A DNA stretch of 64,000 bases from Bradyrhizobium sp. RP6 (GTDB lineage Bacteria; Pseudomonadota; Alphaproteobacteria; Rhizobiales; Xanthobacteraceae), in the NCBI RefSeq assembly GCF_003837805.1, contig NZ_RQIT01000004.1, forward strand, positions 1 to 64,000, read 5' to 3'. Below are positions 33,395-43,102 of this stretch, piece by piece. The notes below the pieces were generated by a model. The model searched no databases. It saw only the letters and a program-made list of their open reading frames with translations, and was not told where the DNA came from. How positions within the stretch are numbered: position 1 is the first letter of the stretch; the number at the start of each line of letters is the position of its first letter. Made by a program: the position numbers and the translations under genes.

Positions 33395-33787
33395 ATGAAA
33401 GCAGCGGCGAAAAGAATGAAGCAGCGCAGTGCGGGCAAGCCGGACATTGAGCTTGGCAAGCGGATCCGCCTGCGGCGCGTCGAGATGAAGATCTCGCAGG
33501 CGGAGCTCGGCGAGAAGCTGGGTGTCAGCTTTCAGCAAGTCCAGAAATATGAGAAGGGCGTCAATCGCGTCGGCGCGGCTCGGCTTCAGCAGATCGCCTC
33601 CGCCCTCGATGTGCCAGTGACCTTCTTCTACGATGGCGACAACAAGGCTCGCGAAGTCGAGAGCCTGCTCTTCCTCGACTCCGCCTTCAGCCTGCGCTTG
33701 CTGCGCGCCTACAGCAAGATCAAGGACCAGACGGTGCAGCGTCAGCTCGTCTCGCTGATGGAATCGATCGCGGCGAACGAGAGCTGA
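33395..33787 (+). CDS. XRE-family regulator, PraR/PhrR-like
   Basis: A 130-residue protein with a Cro/CI-type helix-turn-helix (LGKRIRLRRVEMKISQAELGEKLGVSFQQVQKYEKG) followed by a helical tail (LLRAYSKIKDQTVQRQLVSLMESI). The GVSFQQVQKYEKGVNRVGAARLQ stretch resembles rhizobial PhrR/PraR, which act in acid stress, quorum sensing and biofilm control (recalled). The ATG at 33395 is used; a GTG at 33383 overlapping the LysR stop is an alternative. Likely cotranscribed with the LysR gene. Confidence 0.82.
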   Translation: MKAAAKRMKQRSAGKPDIELGKRIRLRRVEMKISQAELGEKLGVSFQQVQKYEKGVNRVGAARLQQIASALDVPVTFFYDGDNKAREVESLLFLDSAFSLRLLRAYSKIKDQTVQRQLVSLMESIAANES

Positions 33788-34062
33788 GGTCGATCGGGAT
33801 CTGGCCTTTACGGCCGATGTTCAATCCGCCGCGTCACGGGGCGCGGCCGGATTGAACGAGATCCGGCGAGATATGTTTCGCGCACCGCGCGGTCTGTTTT
33901 GCAGCGGCCTGGCCGCGCTTTGGCGGTTTGCCGCCATTCGTCGAACATGGCGCGCCATGCAATCACAGCACAGGCGGATGCAAGCTCGCCTCCCCTGCGC
34001 CGGTTGACCGCGGCGGCGGCTGCGCCGCACATTGCGCTCGGCCACCGACAAGCGAGCGCGCA

Positions 34063-34884
34063 ATGTCCGACATTTTCAGCACGACCGGAACTCCTTACGC
34101 CGACGGCAAGATCCTCAAGCACTCGGCCGGCGGCGTCGGCGTGATCACCTTCAACAATCCCGACAAGCGCAACGCGATGTCGCTGGAGATGTGGGAGGGA
34201 TTTGGCGAGGCGCTGACGGCCTTGCGCGACGACGACACCGTGCGCGTCGTGATCCTGCGCGGCGCCGGAGGCAAGGCGTTCGTCTCGGGCGCCGACATCG
34301 GCCAGTTCGAGAAGGCCAGGCACAACGCAGCGGCTTCCGAGGCGTACGCCGAGCGCAGCGCCGCCCAGCGTGCGCTGCTCGCCGACTATCCCAAGCCGAC
34401 CATCGCCTGCATCGACGGCTATTGCCTCGGCGGCGGCATGCAGGTGGCGATGCTCGCCGACATCCGCCTGGCCGCGCACGGCAGCCAATTCGGCATTCCC
34501 GCAGCCAAACTCGGCATCGCCTACGGCTATGACGGCTTGCGGCATCTGGTGTCGCTGGTCGGCCCGTCCTGGGCGCGGCTTCTGATGTACACGGGCATGC
34601 GGATCGATTCCGCCGAGGCGCTACGCATCGGCCTCGTCGAGCGCCTGTTCCCGGAGGACGAGCTCTGGGGCGAGACCATGGCGATCGCCGAGACGATCTC
34701 GCAGAACGCCCCGCTCGCAATCAAGGCCGCCAAGATCACCATCGCGCAGGTGCTGAAGGACGAGAGCCGGCGCGACATGGAGGCGATCAAGGCGATCGGC
34801 AATGCCTGCATGGACTCGGAGGATTTCCGCGAGGGCCGGCAGGCCTTCATGGAGAAGCGCAAGCCGAAGTTCCGGGGTCGCTGA
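34063..34884 (+). CDS. enoyl-CoA hydratase/isomerase family protein
   Basis: A 273-residue crotonase-fold protein. The oxyanion-hole segments are seen: GKAFVSGADI and IDGYCLGGGMQVAMLADIR. Glutamate residues for hydratase chemistry are not clear, so hydratase versus isomerase or other crotonase chemistry is open. ATG at 34063 with a weak ribosome-binding region. Stands alone. Confidence 0.85.
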   Translation: MSDIFSTTGTPYADGKILKHSAGGVGVITFNNPDKRNAMSLEMWEGFGEALTALRDDDTVRVVILRGAGGKAFVSGADIGQFEKARHNAAASEAYAERSAAQRALLADYPKPTIACIDGYCLGGGMQVAMLADIRLAAHGSQFGIPAAKLGIAYGYDGLRHLVSLVGPSWARLLMYTGMRIDSAEALRIGLVERLFPEDELWGETMAIAETISQNAPLAIKAAKITIAQVLKDESRRDMEAIKAIGNACMDSEDFREGRQAFMEKRKPKFRGR

Positions 34885-34988
34885 AGCTGAACCGGCGTTC
34901 AGGTAGATTAAATTCCTCGTGCAACCTTGCGCAGCCGCAACCACTTGATGACGCGAAAGTTCTCCCGCCACCAACGAGGGAGATTACG

Positions 34989-35270
34989 ATGACACTGAAA
35001 TTTGCTGTTCTTGGTCTTGCTGCCGTCGGCGGTGTGGCCCTCGCGTCGGGACCGGCCTTCGCGGCAATGCCAAACGGCATCCCGCAGACGGACAAGATTG
35101 CAAGCGGTCCCGCGTCCGAAGTCGAGCAGGTGCGTTGGGTGTGTAACCCCTGGGGCCGCTGCTGGTGGCGCCCGAACTATTATCGCGCCTACGGCTATTA
35201 CGGCGGTCCGCGCTTCTACGGCCCGCGTCCGTGGGGATGGCGCCATCACCATCACTGGCGCCGCTGGTGA
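34989..35270 (+). CDS. small exported protein rich in Tyr, Trp, Gly, His and Arg
   Basis: A 93-residue protein with a signal peptide (hydrophobic LAAVGGVALASG, cleaved after AFA) and a short mature part ending in YGYYGGPRFYGPRPWG and a basic HHHHWRRW tail. Two cysteines (CNPWGRC) sit before the aromatic tail. Similar small proteins with RWVCNPWGRCWWRPNYY-type motifs are frequent in Bradyrhizobium (recalled); function unknown. AGGGAGATTACG precedes the ATG, and a terminator follows at once. Confidence 0.75.
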   Translation: MTLKFAVLGLAAVGGVALASGPAFAAMPNGIPQTDKIASGPASEVEQVRWVCNPWGRCWWRPNYYRAYGYYGGPRFYGPRPWGWRHHHHWRRW

Positions 35271-35275
35271 ACGAC

Positions 35276-35297
35276 AAAGGGGCCCTCGGGCCCCTTT
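35276..35297. terminator. bidirectional terminator hairpin
   Basis: AAAGGGGCCC and GGGCCCCTTT form perfect 10-bp arms around TC. Flanking A and T runs make it usable for both convergent genes, the small exported protein and the dehydrogenase gene ending at 35305. Confidence 0.85.
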
Positions 35298-35304
35298 CCT
35301 TTGA

Positions 35305-36384
35305 TTACAGCGCCGCGAGCACTGCCTTCGTGATATCCGCCGTGCCGTTACTGCCGCCGAATTCCATCGGCTTGATGCCGCCGGCATAGACCTGGTCCAC
35401 CGCGCGCGCGATGGTCTCGCCCGCCTCGGCCGCGCTCTCGATGCCATGCTTGTCGGCGAGCCAGTCCAGCATCATCGCCGCAGACAGGATCATGCCGGTG
35501 GGATTGGCCTTGCCCTGCCCCATGATGTCGGGGGCGGTGCCGTGGCACGGCTGGAACACCGCGTATTTGTCGCCGATGTCGGCCGAGGGCGCCATGCCGA
35601 GTCCGCCGATCAGGCTGGCGGTGATGTCGGAGACGATGTCGCCGAACATGTTCTCCATCACCATCACGTCGAAATCCCAGGGACGCTTCACCAGCATCGC
35701 CGAGCAGGCATCAACATAGAGGCGGTCGGTCTTCACCTCTGGATGCTTCCTGGCGATCTCGTCGAAGATGCCGCGGAAGAAGGCAAACGCCTTGAACACG
35801 TTCGCCTTGTCGACGCAGGTGAGCATTCCCGGCTTGCCGCGCGCCCTGCGCCGTTCGGCCAGGCGAAACGAGAACTCGAACAGGCGCTCGGACGTCTTGC
35901 GGGTGATCACCATGGTCTCGCGCGCGTCCTCATGGGTGACGACGCCCTTGCCCATCGAGGCGAACAGGCCTTCGGTCGATTCCCGGATCACGACCAGATC
36001 GATGCCGCGCTGGTCGGCGCCGACGATCGGGCTCGGCACGCCCGGAATGAGCCGCGCCGGACGCACGCCGGCATAGAGATCGAAGATGAAGCGCAGCTCG
36101 ATCTGCGGCGCGATCTCGGTGTTGTCGGGGTACCGCACCGACGGCAGGCCGCAGGCGCCGAGCAGGATCGCATCCGCCTCCTCGCAGAGCCTGATCGTCG
36201 AGTCAGGCATCGATTTGCCGGTCGCGAGATAATGGTTGGCGCCGGCCGGCGCCTCGGTGAAGCGGAAGCGCAGACCCGACTTTTCGCCGACCTTGCGCAG
36301 CACCTCGAGCGCCGGCGCCATGACCTCGGGACCGATGCCGTCACCGGCGAGCACGGCAATATGAAAGGCGTTGTTTGCGGACAT
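35305..36384 (-). CDS. isocitrate/isopropylmalate dehydrogenase family protein
   Basis: A 359-residue decarboxylating dehydrogenase. AGDGIGPEV at residue 10, the RESTEGLFASMGK substrate segment, the Asp cluster GDIVSDITASLIGGLGMAPSA and FQPCHGTAPDIMGQG for NAD binding all fit the IDH/IPMDH fold. The substrate pocket (RESTEGLFAS) suggests a tartrate, homoisocitrate or isopropylmalate-like acid, not proven. ATG at 36384 has AGGA in front; the frame further upstream is in repeat DNA. Confidence 0.87.
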   Translation of the reverse strand: MSANNAFHIAVLAGDGIGPEVMAPALEVLRKVGEKSGLRFRFTEAPAGANHYLATGKSMPDSTIRLCEEADAILLGACGLPSVRYPDNTEIAPQIELRFIFDLYAGVRPARLIPGVPSPIVGADQRGIDLVVIRESTEGLFASMGKGVVTHEDARETMVITRKTSERLFEFSFRLAERRRARGKPGMLTCVDKANVFKAFAFFRGIFDEIARKHPEVKTDRLYVDACSAMLVKRPWDFDVMVMENMFGDIVSDITASLIGGLGMAPSADIGDKYAVFQPCHGTAPDIMGQGKANPTGMILSAAMMLDWLADKHGIESAAEAGETIARAVDQVYAGGIKPMEFGGSNGTADITKAVLAAL

Positions 36385-36402
36385 GGGGTTCCTGTAGGGA
36401 TG

Positions 36403-36505
36403 CGTCATCCCGGGGCGGCTCGAAGAGCCGAACCCGGGATCTCGAGATTCTCAGGTGCGCAATTGCGCAACGTAGGTCGGTCATTCGGACCGCCCCGGAA
36501 TGACG
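36403..36505. repeat. dispersed inverted repeat
   Basis: CGTCATCCCGGGGCGG at the left end pairs imperfectly with CCGCCCCGGAATGACG at the right end. This is a common type of intergenic repeat in bradyrhizobia (recalled). It lies between the dehydrogenase start and the end of the alcohol dehydrogenase gene. Confidence 0.7.
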
Positions 36506-36512
36506 GAGGTTA

Positions 36513-37580
36513 CTACGGCGTCAGCACCGTGCGCCCGACCACGGCGCCCTGCTGCAACTGCAGCAGCGCGTCATTGGCCTTGGCGAGCGGTTGCCGCGTC
36601 ACCGGGATCGGCGGCACCTTCTTCGTTCGCACGAGTTCGAGCAACTCCTGCGTCTCGCGCAGATTGCCGACATAGCTGCCCTGGATCGTCACGGCCTTGA
36701 TCGGAATCAGTGGCAGCGCCCAGGTCGCGCCACCGCCGAACAGGCCGACGATGACGAGCTTGCCACCCTTGGTCAGGCAGTCGAAGCCGAGCTGCGTCGT
36801 GGCGGCGTTGCCGACAAGGTCGATCACGGCGCGGATCGGGCCGCCAGCTTTCTTGGCGAGCTGCTCCAGCGCGTCCGGCGCCTTGGAATCGACGGTCGCC
36901 AGCGCGCCGGCTTTCTCGGCGGCCTCACGCTTCTTCGCGTCGATATCGACCATGATCGCGCCCTTGCCACCCATGGCCTTCAGCAGCGACAGCGCCATCA
37001 GGCCGAGGCCGCCGGCGCCGAACATCACGATCGGCGTGTCGAAATGCTGCTCGACCTTCTTCAGTGCGCTGTAGGTGGTGACGCCCGAGCAGGCATAGGG
37101 CGCGGTCGTCGCGGGATCGAGCCCCCGGAGGTTGAGCAGGTAGCGCGGATGCGGCACCAGCATGTGGTCGGAATATCCGCCGTCGCAATAGACGCCGAGC
37201 GAGCGCGGCGTGAGGCACATGTTCTCGTCGCCGGCCAGGCATGTGGCGCATTTGCCGCAGCCGATCCAGGGATAGACCAGGCCGACATCGCCGACCTTCA
37301 GATCGCCCTGGTTGGTCGGCTTCACGTCGGGACCGAAGGCGAGGACTTCGCCGACGGTCTCGTGCCCCATCGTGAGCGGCAGGTTGATGCCGCGGTCCTT
37401 CAGTGACAACGGCTTGCGGCCATGGCCGAGATCGTAGCCACCTTCCCAGATGTGGAGATCGCTGTGGCAGACGCCGGCCGCCTTCACCTTGATCAGCACC
37501 TGCGTGCCCGATGGCTGCGGCGTCGCCTCGTCGACCTCCTGCAGCGGCGCCTTGAAATCGGCAACCTTGAAACTCTTCAT
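36513..37580 (-). CDS. zinc-type alcohol dehydrogenase
   Basis: A 355-residue MDR protein with catalytic zinc ligands in GVCHSDLHIWEGG and GHETVGEV, and the structural zinc lobe CGKCATCLAGDENMC. A GAGGLGLMA Rossmann motif is present. It should oxidise alcohols or reduce aldehydes with NAD(P). GGGAGG precedes the ATG at 37580. The open frame upstream of that ATG is not coding. Confidence 0.9.
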   Translation of the reverse strand: MKSFKVADFKAPLQEVDEATPQPSGTQVLIKVKAAGVCHSDLHIWEGGYDLGHGRKPLSLKDRGINLPLTMGHETVGEVLAFGPDVKPTNQGDLKVGDVGLVYPWIGCGKCATCLAGDENMCLTPRSLGVYCDGGYSDHMLVPHPRYLLNLRGLDPATTAPYACSGVTTYSALKKVEQHFDTPIVMFGAGGLGLMALSLLKAMGGKGAIMVDIDAKKREAAEKAGALATVDSKAPDALEQLAKKAGGPIRAVIDLVGNAATTQLGFDCLTKGGKLVIVGLFGGGATWALPLIPIKAVTIQGSYVGNLRETQELLELVRTKKVPPIPVTRQPLAKANDALLQLQQGAVVGRTVLTP

Positions 37581-37662
37581 TGGCGTCCTCCCGGAATGCT
37601 TCTCGTTCCTGCGCAGCATGCCATGACCGGCGAGACGAGACAAACCCGGGAGCGGTCTTAGT

Positions 37663-38634
37663 TCAGGCCAGCGGATGATGGCAAGCGGCGAACTGGCCGG
37701 GTGCGATCTCGCGCAACTCCGGTATCTCCGCGCTGCATCGCTGATCGGCCCGCGGGCAGCGGGTGCGGAAGCGGCAGCCGGACGGTGGCGCAATCGGTGA
37801 TGGCGGCTCGCCGGTCGCCACGCTCTCGGCGGGACGTACGTCCGGATCTGGCACCGGGATCGCCTGCAGCAACAGGCCGGTGTAGGGATGCGCCGGCTTC
37901 GCGAACAACTGCTCCGACGGACCGACCTCGCAGAGCCGGCCGAGATACATCACCGCGACGCGGTCGCTGACCGCTTTGACCACGGCGAGGTCGTGGGCGA
38001 TGAACAGCAGCGTCAAACCGAAGCGCGCCTTCATCTCCTCCAGCAGGTTGAGGATCTGTGCGCGGATGGAGACGTCGAGCGCCGAGACCGGTTCGTCGCA
38101 GACGATGAACTCCGGATTCAGCACCAGCGAGCGCGCGATGCAGATGCGCTGGCACTGGCCGCCGGAGAATTCGTGCGGCACGCGGTTCGCCACGAGATCA
38201 GGATCGAGCCCGACCGCAGAAAGCACCGCGTGAACCCTGCGTTTGCGCTCGGCGGCGTCCTTGATGCCGGAGATGATCAGCGGCTCGGCCACGATGTCGC
38301 CGATGCGACGGCGCGGATTGAGGGAAGCAATCGGATCCTGGAAAATGAGCTGCACGCGGCGGCGCATCTTTCGCAGCGCCTCGCCCTCCATGGCCGTGAG
38401 GTCCTCGCCGTCGAACAGCACGCGACCTGATTTGGCGCGGCGCAACTGCAGCACCGCGCGCCCGAGCGTCGACTTGCCGCAGCCGGATTCGCCGACCAAG
38501 CCAAGCGTCTCTCCGCGTGCGACCTTGAGGCTGACACCGGAGACGGCGTGCACCGTCTTGTTGCCGAGACCATATTCGACGACGAGATTGTCGACGTTCA
38601 GAAGCGGCTCCGGGCGCACGGCAAGCTGCATCAT
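37663..38634 (-). CDS. peptide-type ABC transporter ATP-binding protein (OppF/DppF type)
   Basis: A 323-residue ATPase: Walker A GESGCGKST, signature SGGQCQRI, Walker B FIVCDEPVSALD and the oligopeptide C-terminal extension with CRFRTRCPRADQRC that binds an iron-sulphur cluster in some homologues. The ATG at 38634 overlaps the stop of the partner ATPase by 4 bp. Last gene of the operon running from 42971 to 37663. Confidence 0.9.
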   Translation of the reverse strand: MMQLAVRPEPLLNVDNLVVEYGLGNKTVHAVSGVSLKVARGETLGLVGESGCGKSTLGRAVLQLRRAKSGRVLFDGEDLTAMEGEALRKMRRRVQLIFQDPIASLNPRRRIGDIVAEPLIISGIKDAAERKRRVHAVLSAVGLDPDLVANRVPHEFSGGQCQRICIARSLVLNPEFIVCDEPVSALDVSIRAQILNLLEEMKARFGLTLLFIAHDLAVVKAVSDRVAVMYLGRLCEVGPSEQLFAKPAHPYTGLLLQAIPVPDPDVRPAESVATGEPPSPIAPPSGCRFRTRCPRADQRCSAEIPELREIAPGQFAACHHPLA

Positions 38635-39623
38635 GCGCCGATCCTTTCCGTCATTCGGATCGGATGGAAGCAGGCATAGAGGTGCCCGGGCATCTCGGCG
38701 CCTTTCAACTCCGGCTTGGCCTCGTGACAGCGTGGCCCGGCATAACGACAGCGCGGCGCGAAGGAGCAGCCACGAAGCGGCCGCGTCGGATCGGGCGGCC
38801 GGCCGGAAATGGCAGGCAGCGGCGTATGCGGCGCGGTCTCCAGCTTCGGGATCGCGGCCAGCAGCGCCTCGGTGTAGGGCATGTGCATGCGCCTGAACAG
38901 CGCCTGTGTCGGCGCGCGCTCCACCACCCGGCCCGCATACATCACGGCGACCTCGTCGGCACGGCCGGCGACGACACCGAGATCATGGGTGATGATGATC
39001 ATGGCCATATGCCGGCGGCGCTGCTCGCGCGCGAGCAGATCGAGTATCTGCGCCTGGATGGTGACGTCGAGCGCGGTGGTGGGCTCGTCCGCGATCAGCA
39101 GCTTCGGCTCGCAGGACAATGCAATCGCGATCGCGATGCGCTGGCGCATGCCGCCGGAACATTGGTGCGGATATTGCGCAAGCCGCTGCTCCGGCGCGGG
39201 AATGCCGACGGCCGCGAGCAGTTCGATGCTGCGCTTGCGCGCCGCCGGGGTATCCAGCTCCAGGTGCTCCTGTATCGTCTCCACCAATTGCGTACCGATG
39301 GTCAGTACCGGATTGAGCGAGGTCATGGGATCCTGGAACACGACCGCGAGATCGCGCCCGCGCAGGCGACGCAGTCTTTCAGGCGCGAGCCGCACCAGGT
39401 CCTGACCATCGAACATCACGCGCCCCGTCAGCTTCGCCTTCTTCGGCAGCAGCTGAAGCACCGCCCGCGACAGCATGGTCTTGCCGCAGCCGGATTCGCC
39501 GACGATGCCGAGCGTGCGGCCGGCCTCCAGCGACAGATCGACATGATCCACAGCACGCAAATTGCCGCGCGGAGTCGGCAGCTCGACCGCGACGTCCTCG
39601 ATCGTCAGCAGCAGCGCGCTCAC
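38631..39623 (-). CDS. peptide-type ABC transporter ATP-binding protein (OppD/DppD type)
   Basis: A 330-residue ATPase with GESGCGKTM Walker A, CSGGMRQRI signature and LLIADEPTTALD Walker B, and the OppD-type C-terminal CSFAPRCRYAGPRC cysteines. It starts with GTG at 39623, overlapping the stop of the permease by 4 bp. Confidence 0.9.
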   Translation of the reverse strand: MSALLLTIEDVAVELPTPRGNLRAVDHVDLSLEAGRTLGIVGESGCGKTMLSRAVLQLLPKKAKLTGRVMFDGQDLVRLAPERLRRLRGRDLAVVFQDPMTSLNPVLTIGTQLVETIQEHLELDTPAARKRSIELLAAVGIPAPEQRLAQYPHQCSGGMRQRIAIAIALSCEPKLLIADEPTTALDVTIQAQILDLLAREQRRRHMAMIIITHDLGVVAGRADEVAVMYAGRVVERAPTQALFRRMHMPYTEALLAAIPKLETAPHTPLPAISGRPPDPTRPLRGCSFAPRCRYAGPRCHEAKPELKGAEMPGHLYACFHPIRMTERIGA

Positions 39624-40492
39624 AATGCCCCCTGACGCGGATCGGTCAGTGCCCGCAAGGTGTCGCCGACCAGGTTGAAGGCCAGCACGGTCACAAACAG
39701 GGCCGCCGCCGGCAGGAAGGCGAGCCGCGGCGCGACGTCGAGACTCTCGCGCCCCTCGCCGATCATGCTGCCCCAGCTCGCCATCGGCGGCGGCACGCCG
39801 AGACCGAGGAAGGACAGCGCGCCCTCGACGACGATGGTGACGGCAACGCCGAGCAGGAAAAAGGCGAGCAGCGGCAGGATCACGTTCGGCAGCAGCTCGC
39901 GGAGGAGGATGCGCGCATGGCTGGCGCCGAGCGCCTCGGCGGCGATCACGAACTCGCGCCGCGCCAGGGTCAGCGTCGCCGCGCGCGCCACCCGCATGAA
40001 GGCGGGAATGCCGAGCACGCCAAGGATCAAGGTGAGATTGGGGATGGACTGGCCGAGATAGGCCGTCACGGCGAGCGCGAAGATCAGCGGCGGAAAGGCC
40101 AGCAGCACGTCCATGCTGCCGACCACCAGCGTCTCGAACCTGCCGCGGAAATAGCCTGCCAGCAGGCCGAGCGCACCGCCGAGGACGAGGCCGATCATTG
40201 GCGCAATGAGCCCCACGGTTAGCGACACCCGCGCGCCAAAGATCAGCCGGGCGAGCTCGTCGCGGCCGAGCCCGTCGGTACCGAGCCAGTGCTCACTAGA
40301 GAACGCGGCGCGGCGCTCCAGCATGTCCATGTCTACAGGGTTCTGCAGCGGCAGCACCGGCGCGAGGATTGCGAGTGCGAGAATGATGGCGAGCCAGCCG
40401 CTCGCGAGCCAGAACAGGAAGCCGAGCCTGCGCCCGCCGCGAACGGGCGCGGACGCTGCCTCGTCCTGAATGGACAGCTCAAGCGTGGCCAT
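39620..40492 (-). CDS. peptide-type ABC transporter permease (DppC type)
   Basis: A 290-residue permease with an N-terminal OppC domain and about six membrane segments; WLGTDGLGRDELARLIFGAR is the typical DppC segment and the EAA loop reads ALGASHARILLRELLPN. The ATG at 40492 follows GAGG and overlaps the end of the upstream permease by 14 bp. Confidence 0.9.
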   Translation of the reverse strand: MATLELSIQDEAASAPVRGGRRLGFLFWLASGWLAIILALAILAPVLPLQNPVDMDMLERRAAFSSEHWLGTDGLGRDELARLIFGARVSLTVGLIAPMIGLVLGGALGLLAGYFRGRFETLVVGSMDVLLAFPPLIFALAVTAYLGQSIPNLTLILGVLGIPAFMRVARAATLTLARREFVIAAEALGASHARILLRELLPNVILPLLAFFLLGVAVTIVVEGALSFLGLGVPPPMASWGSMIGEGRESLDVAPRLAFLPAAALFVTVLAFNLVGDTLRALTDPRQGAL

Positions 40493-41429
40493 GGCGGATC
40501 CTCGGATCGAGCACGGCGTAGAGCATGTCGACAATGAAATTGACGATGACGAAGCCGCAGGCGACCAGCAGCACCACGCCCTGGAGGATGACGAGGTCGC
40601 GGGTGTAGATCGCCCCGACCAGCAGCCGGCCGATGCCGGGCAGCGCGAAGATCGATTCGACGATCAGCGTGCCGCCGAGCAGGCGGCCGATATTGATGCC
40701 TGTCACCGTCACCAGGGTCAGCGACGAAGGCTTGAGCGCATGCACGAACAGGATGCGGGATGGCTTGAGGCCTTTTGATTTCGCGAGCGCGATATAATCC
40801 TCCTGCAGGGTCGCGATCATGTCGGAGCGCAGCACCCGCATGATGCCCGGCCATTCCGCGAGCGCCAGCGTCAGCGCCGGCAGCACGAAGAAGCGCAGAT
40901 TCGCCAGCGGCTCCTCGGTGAACGGCACATAGCCGGTCGCGGGCAGCCAGTGCAGCTCGACCGCGAACAGATAGATCAGCAGGATCGCGGTGAGAAAAGA
41001 AGGCATCGACAGCATGGCGAAGGCGCTGCCGGTCATGAAGCGGTCGAAGGCACTGCCGGCGCGCGCGGCGCAGGCGATCGCAACGGGAACACCGATCAGG
41101 AGCCCGATGAATTCGGCCATCAGCATCAGTTGCAGCGAGACCGGGATGCGCTCGGCGACCGCCTGCAACACCGTCTGCCCGGTCCGGAACGAACGGCCGA
41201 GATCGCCCTGCAACACGTGGCCGAGCCAGCTCAGGTAACGCCACCACAGCGGCTGATCCAGCCCCAGGTCACGCCGCAGCGCCGCGACATTCTCCGGCGT
41301 CGCCTGGTCGCCGAGGATGACGAAGGCGAGATCGCCCGGCAGCAGCGAGGCGATCAGGAAGGTGAGCAGCGAGACGGCCAGCAGGACCGGCAGGATGGCG
41401 AGAAGCCGCCGCGCGACGAAGTTCAGCAT
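40479..41429 (-). CDS. peptide-type ABC transporter permease (DppB type)
   Basis: A 316-residue permease with six membrane segments. The N-terminus (MLNFVARRLLAILPVLLAV) and GDLGRSFRTGQTV segment are typical of DppB. Its ATG at 41429 is 7 bp after the end of the frameshifted binding-protein gene. It forms the membrane channel with the DppC-type protein. Confidence 0.9.
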   Translation of the reverse strand: MLNFVARRLLAILPVLLAVSLLTFLIASLLPGDLAFVILGDQATPENVAALRRDLGLDQPLWWRYLSWLGHVLQGDLGRSFRTGQTVLQAVAERIPVSLQLMLMAEFIGLLIGVPVAIACAARAGSAFDRFMTGSAFAMLSMPSFLTAILLIYLFAVELHWLPATGYVPFTEEPLANLRFFVLPALTLALAEWPGIMRVLRSDMIATLQEDYIALAKSKGLKPSRILFVHALKPSSLTLVTVTGINIGRLLGGTLIVESIFALPGIGRLLVGAIYTRDLVILQGVVLLVACGFVIVNFIVDMLYAVLDPRIRHGHA

Positions 41430-41436
41430 CGCGTGG

Positions 41437-42971
41437 TCATTCCAGCCAGGTGTTCGAGACGTCGATCACGCCGTTGTAGATCTTCGGAAAGCCCTTCAGC
41501 TTGGCGCTCGACAGCGCGTAATAGGTGTTCTGGAAGGTCCAGAACCAGATCGCCTCCTTGTTGATCAGGCGGCTGATGGCGCAGTAGTCCTCGGTACGCT
41601 GGCCGAGGTCGGCGGTGACGCGCGCGTGGTCCAGAAGCTTGTCGAGCTCGGGATTTGAGAAGCCGGAGAGCGCCAGCGGGCTGCCGCTGCGGAAGTTCGC
41701 GTACATCTGCGGATCGGGATCGGCGAGATCGACGATGCGCCACGGCGTGAGCTGGAACTGGCGGGTGAAGGCACGCGACGGAATGGTGGCCTGGTCGACC
41801 TGCTCGATTTCCATGTTGGCGCCGACGCGCTTCCAGAACTGCTGGAGCACCTGGCCGATCATGCGGCCGCGCGGCGTCGCGGTCACCAGCATCTTGAACT
41901 CGACCGGCTTGCCGTAATCCTTGATCAGCGCCTTGGCCTTTTCGACGTCGAACGGCAGCGCGCCGTCGTCCTTGCACTTGACCCAGGAGCCGTCGCCGTA
42001 AGGATTGCTCGCCGGCCGGCTGAGGCCGTTGCTGATCGCCTGTGACATTTTCGGACGGTCGATCGCCATCACCAGCGCCTGGCGCACGCGGACGTCGTCG
42101 AACGGCGCCACCTTGGTGTTGAAGGCATAGACCTGCGCGCCCGAGCCCTTGTAGGTGTGCACGGTGAGCTTGGGGTCCTTCTGCGCCTTCATGATGTTGT
42201 CGGCGTCGTTCTCGTCGTCCCAGATGATGTCGGCCTCGCCCGATTGCAGCGAGGCGAAGCGCGACTGCGCGTCGGGCAACGGCTCAGGACGATGCGGTCG
42301 AGATACGGGCGCCCCTTGTCCCAGTAGTTGGGATTCTTCTCCAGCACCATGCGGTCGCCGGCGGTCCAGGATTTCAGGATGTAGGGACCGGTGCCGACGG
42401 GATTGCGGTTGTAATCGTCGCCCTTGGTCTTCCAGGCGGTCGGCGAGTGGATCGCGTTGTTCTGGCTCTGGATGGTGATCACCGCGGGCAGGTTCACCGA
42501 GGGATCGGTGAGCTTGTAGACGACGGTATACTCGTCCGGCGCCAGCACCTCCTTGACATTGGTGATGTAGAAAGCGCAGCGGCACTTGTTGGCGGGATCC
42601 TTCTGCCGGTCGAAATTCTCCTTGAAGGCTTGCGCGTTGAACGGCGTGCCGTCGTGGAATTTCACACCCTCGCGCAGCTTGAAGGTCCAGGTCATGTAAT
42701 CGTCGGAATGGGTCCAGGACACCGCGAGCTTTGGCGCGGCCTCGCCCTTGTCGTTAAGCGTGGTCAGCGTGTCGAAGATCGCCGCGGCCGCGGTGAAGGT
42801 GGAGGTGTCGTAGACACCGACCTTGAGGGGATCGAAGCCCGGGATATCCAGCTCCTGGCCGACCGTGATGCTGCCACCCGGCTTCTGAGCCTGGGCGGGC
42901 CCGGCCAGTGCAAACGCCGCAACGAGGAGAATCGGCACGTGCTTGCGCACTGCGGCAGCAATGTTCGTCAT
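41437..42971 (-). pseudogene. frameshifted ABC transporter substrate-binding protein (SBP_bac_5)
   Basis: Joined across one frameshift this is a 511-residue family 5 extracellular binding protein with a signal peptide ending near GPAQAQ. The first part (42971 down to about 42285) ends in GRPYLDRIVL; the rest continues in another frame from 42282 with PLPDAQSRF and QSGEADIIWDDEN. Between the CTG codon (42285-42287) and the CCG codon (42280-42282) only two bases remain where three are needed, so one base is missing. Both halves look otherwise intact, so the break is recent or is a sequencing error. ATG at 42971 has GGAGG upstream. All partner genes (permeases, ATPases) are intact. Confidence 0.85.
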
Positions 42972-43102
42972 GGTTCCTCCCGGGATCCCGCGTCCGATGT
43001 TTCGGATCGTCGAACGACTTGAGGGCGAGATTGGCGACAAATGCTCGCCACCGCAAGAGGAACGCACGGGAGTTCAAACGCCGCACGCGGCGGCGATGTT
43101 GC

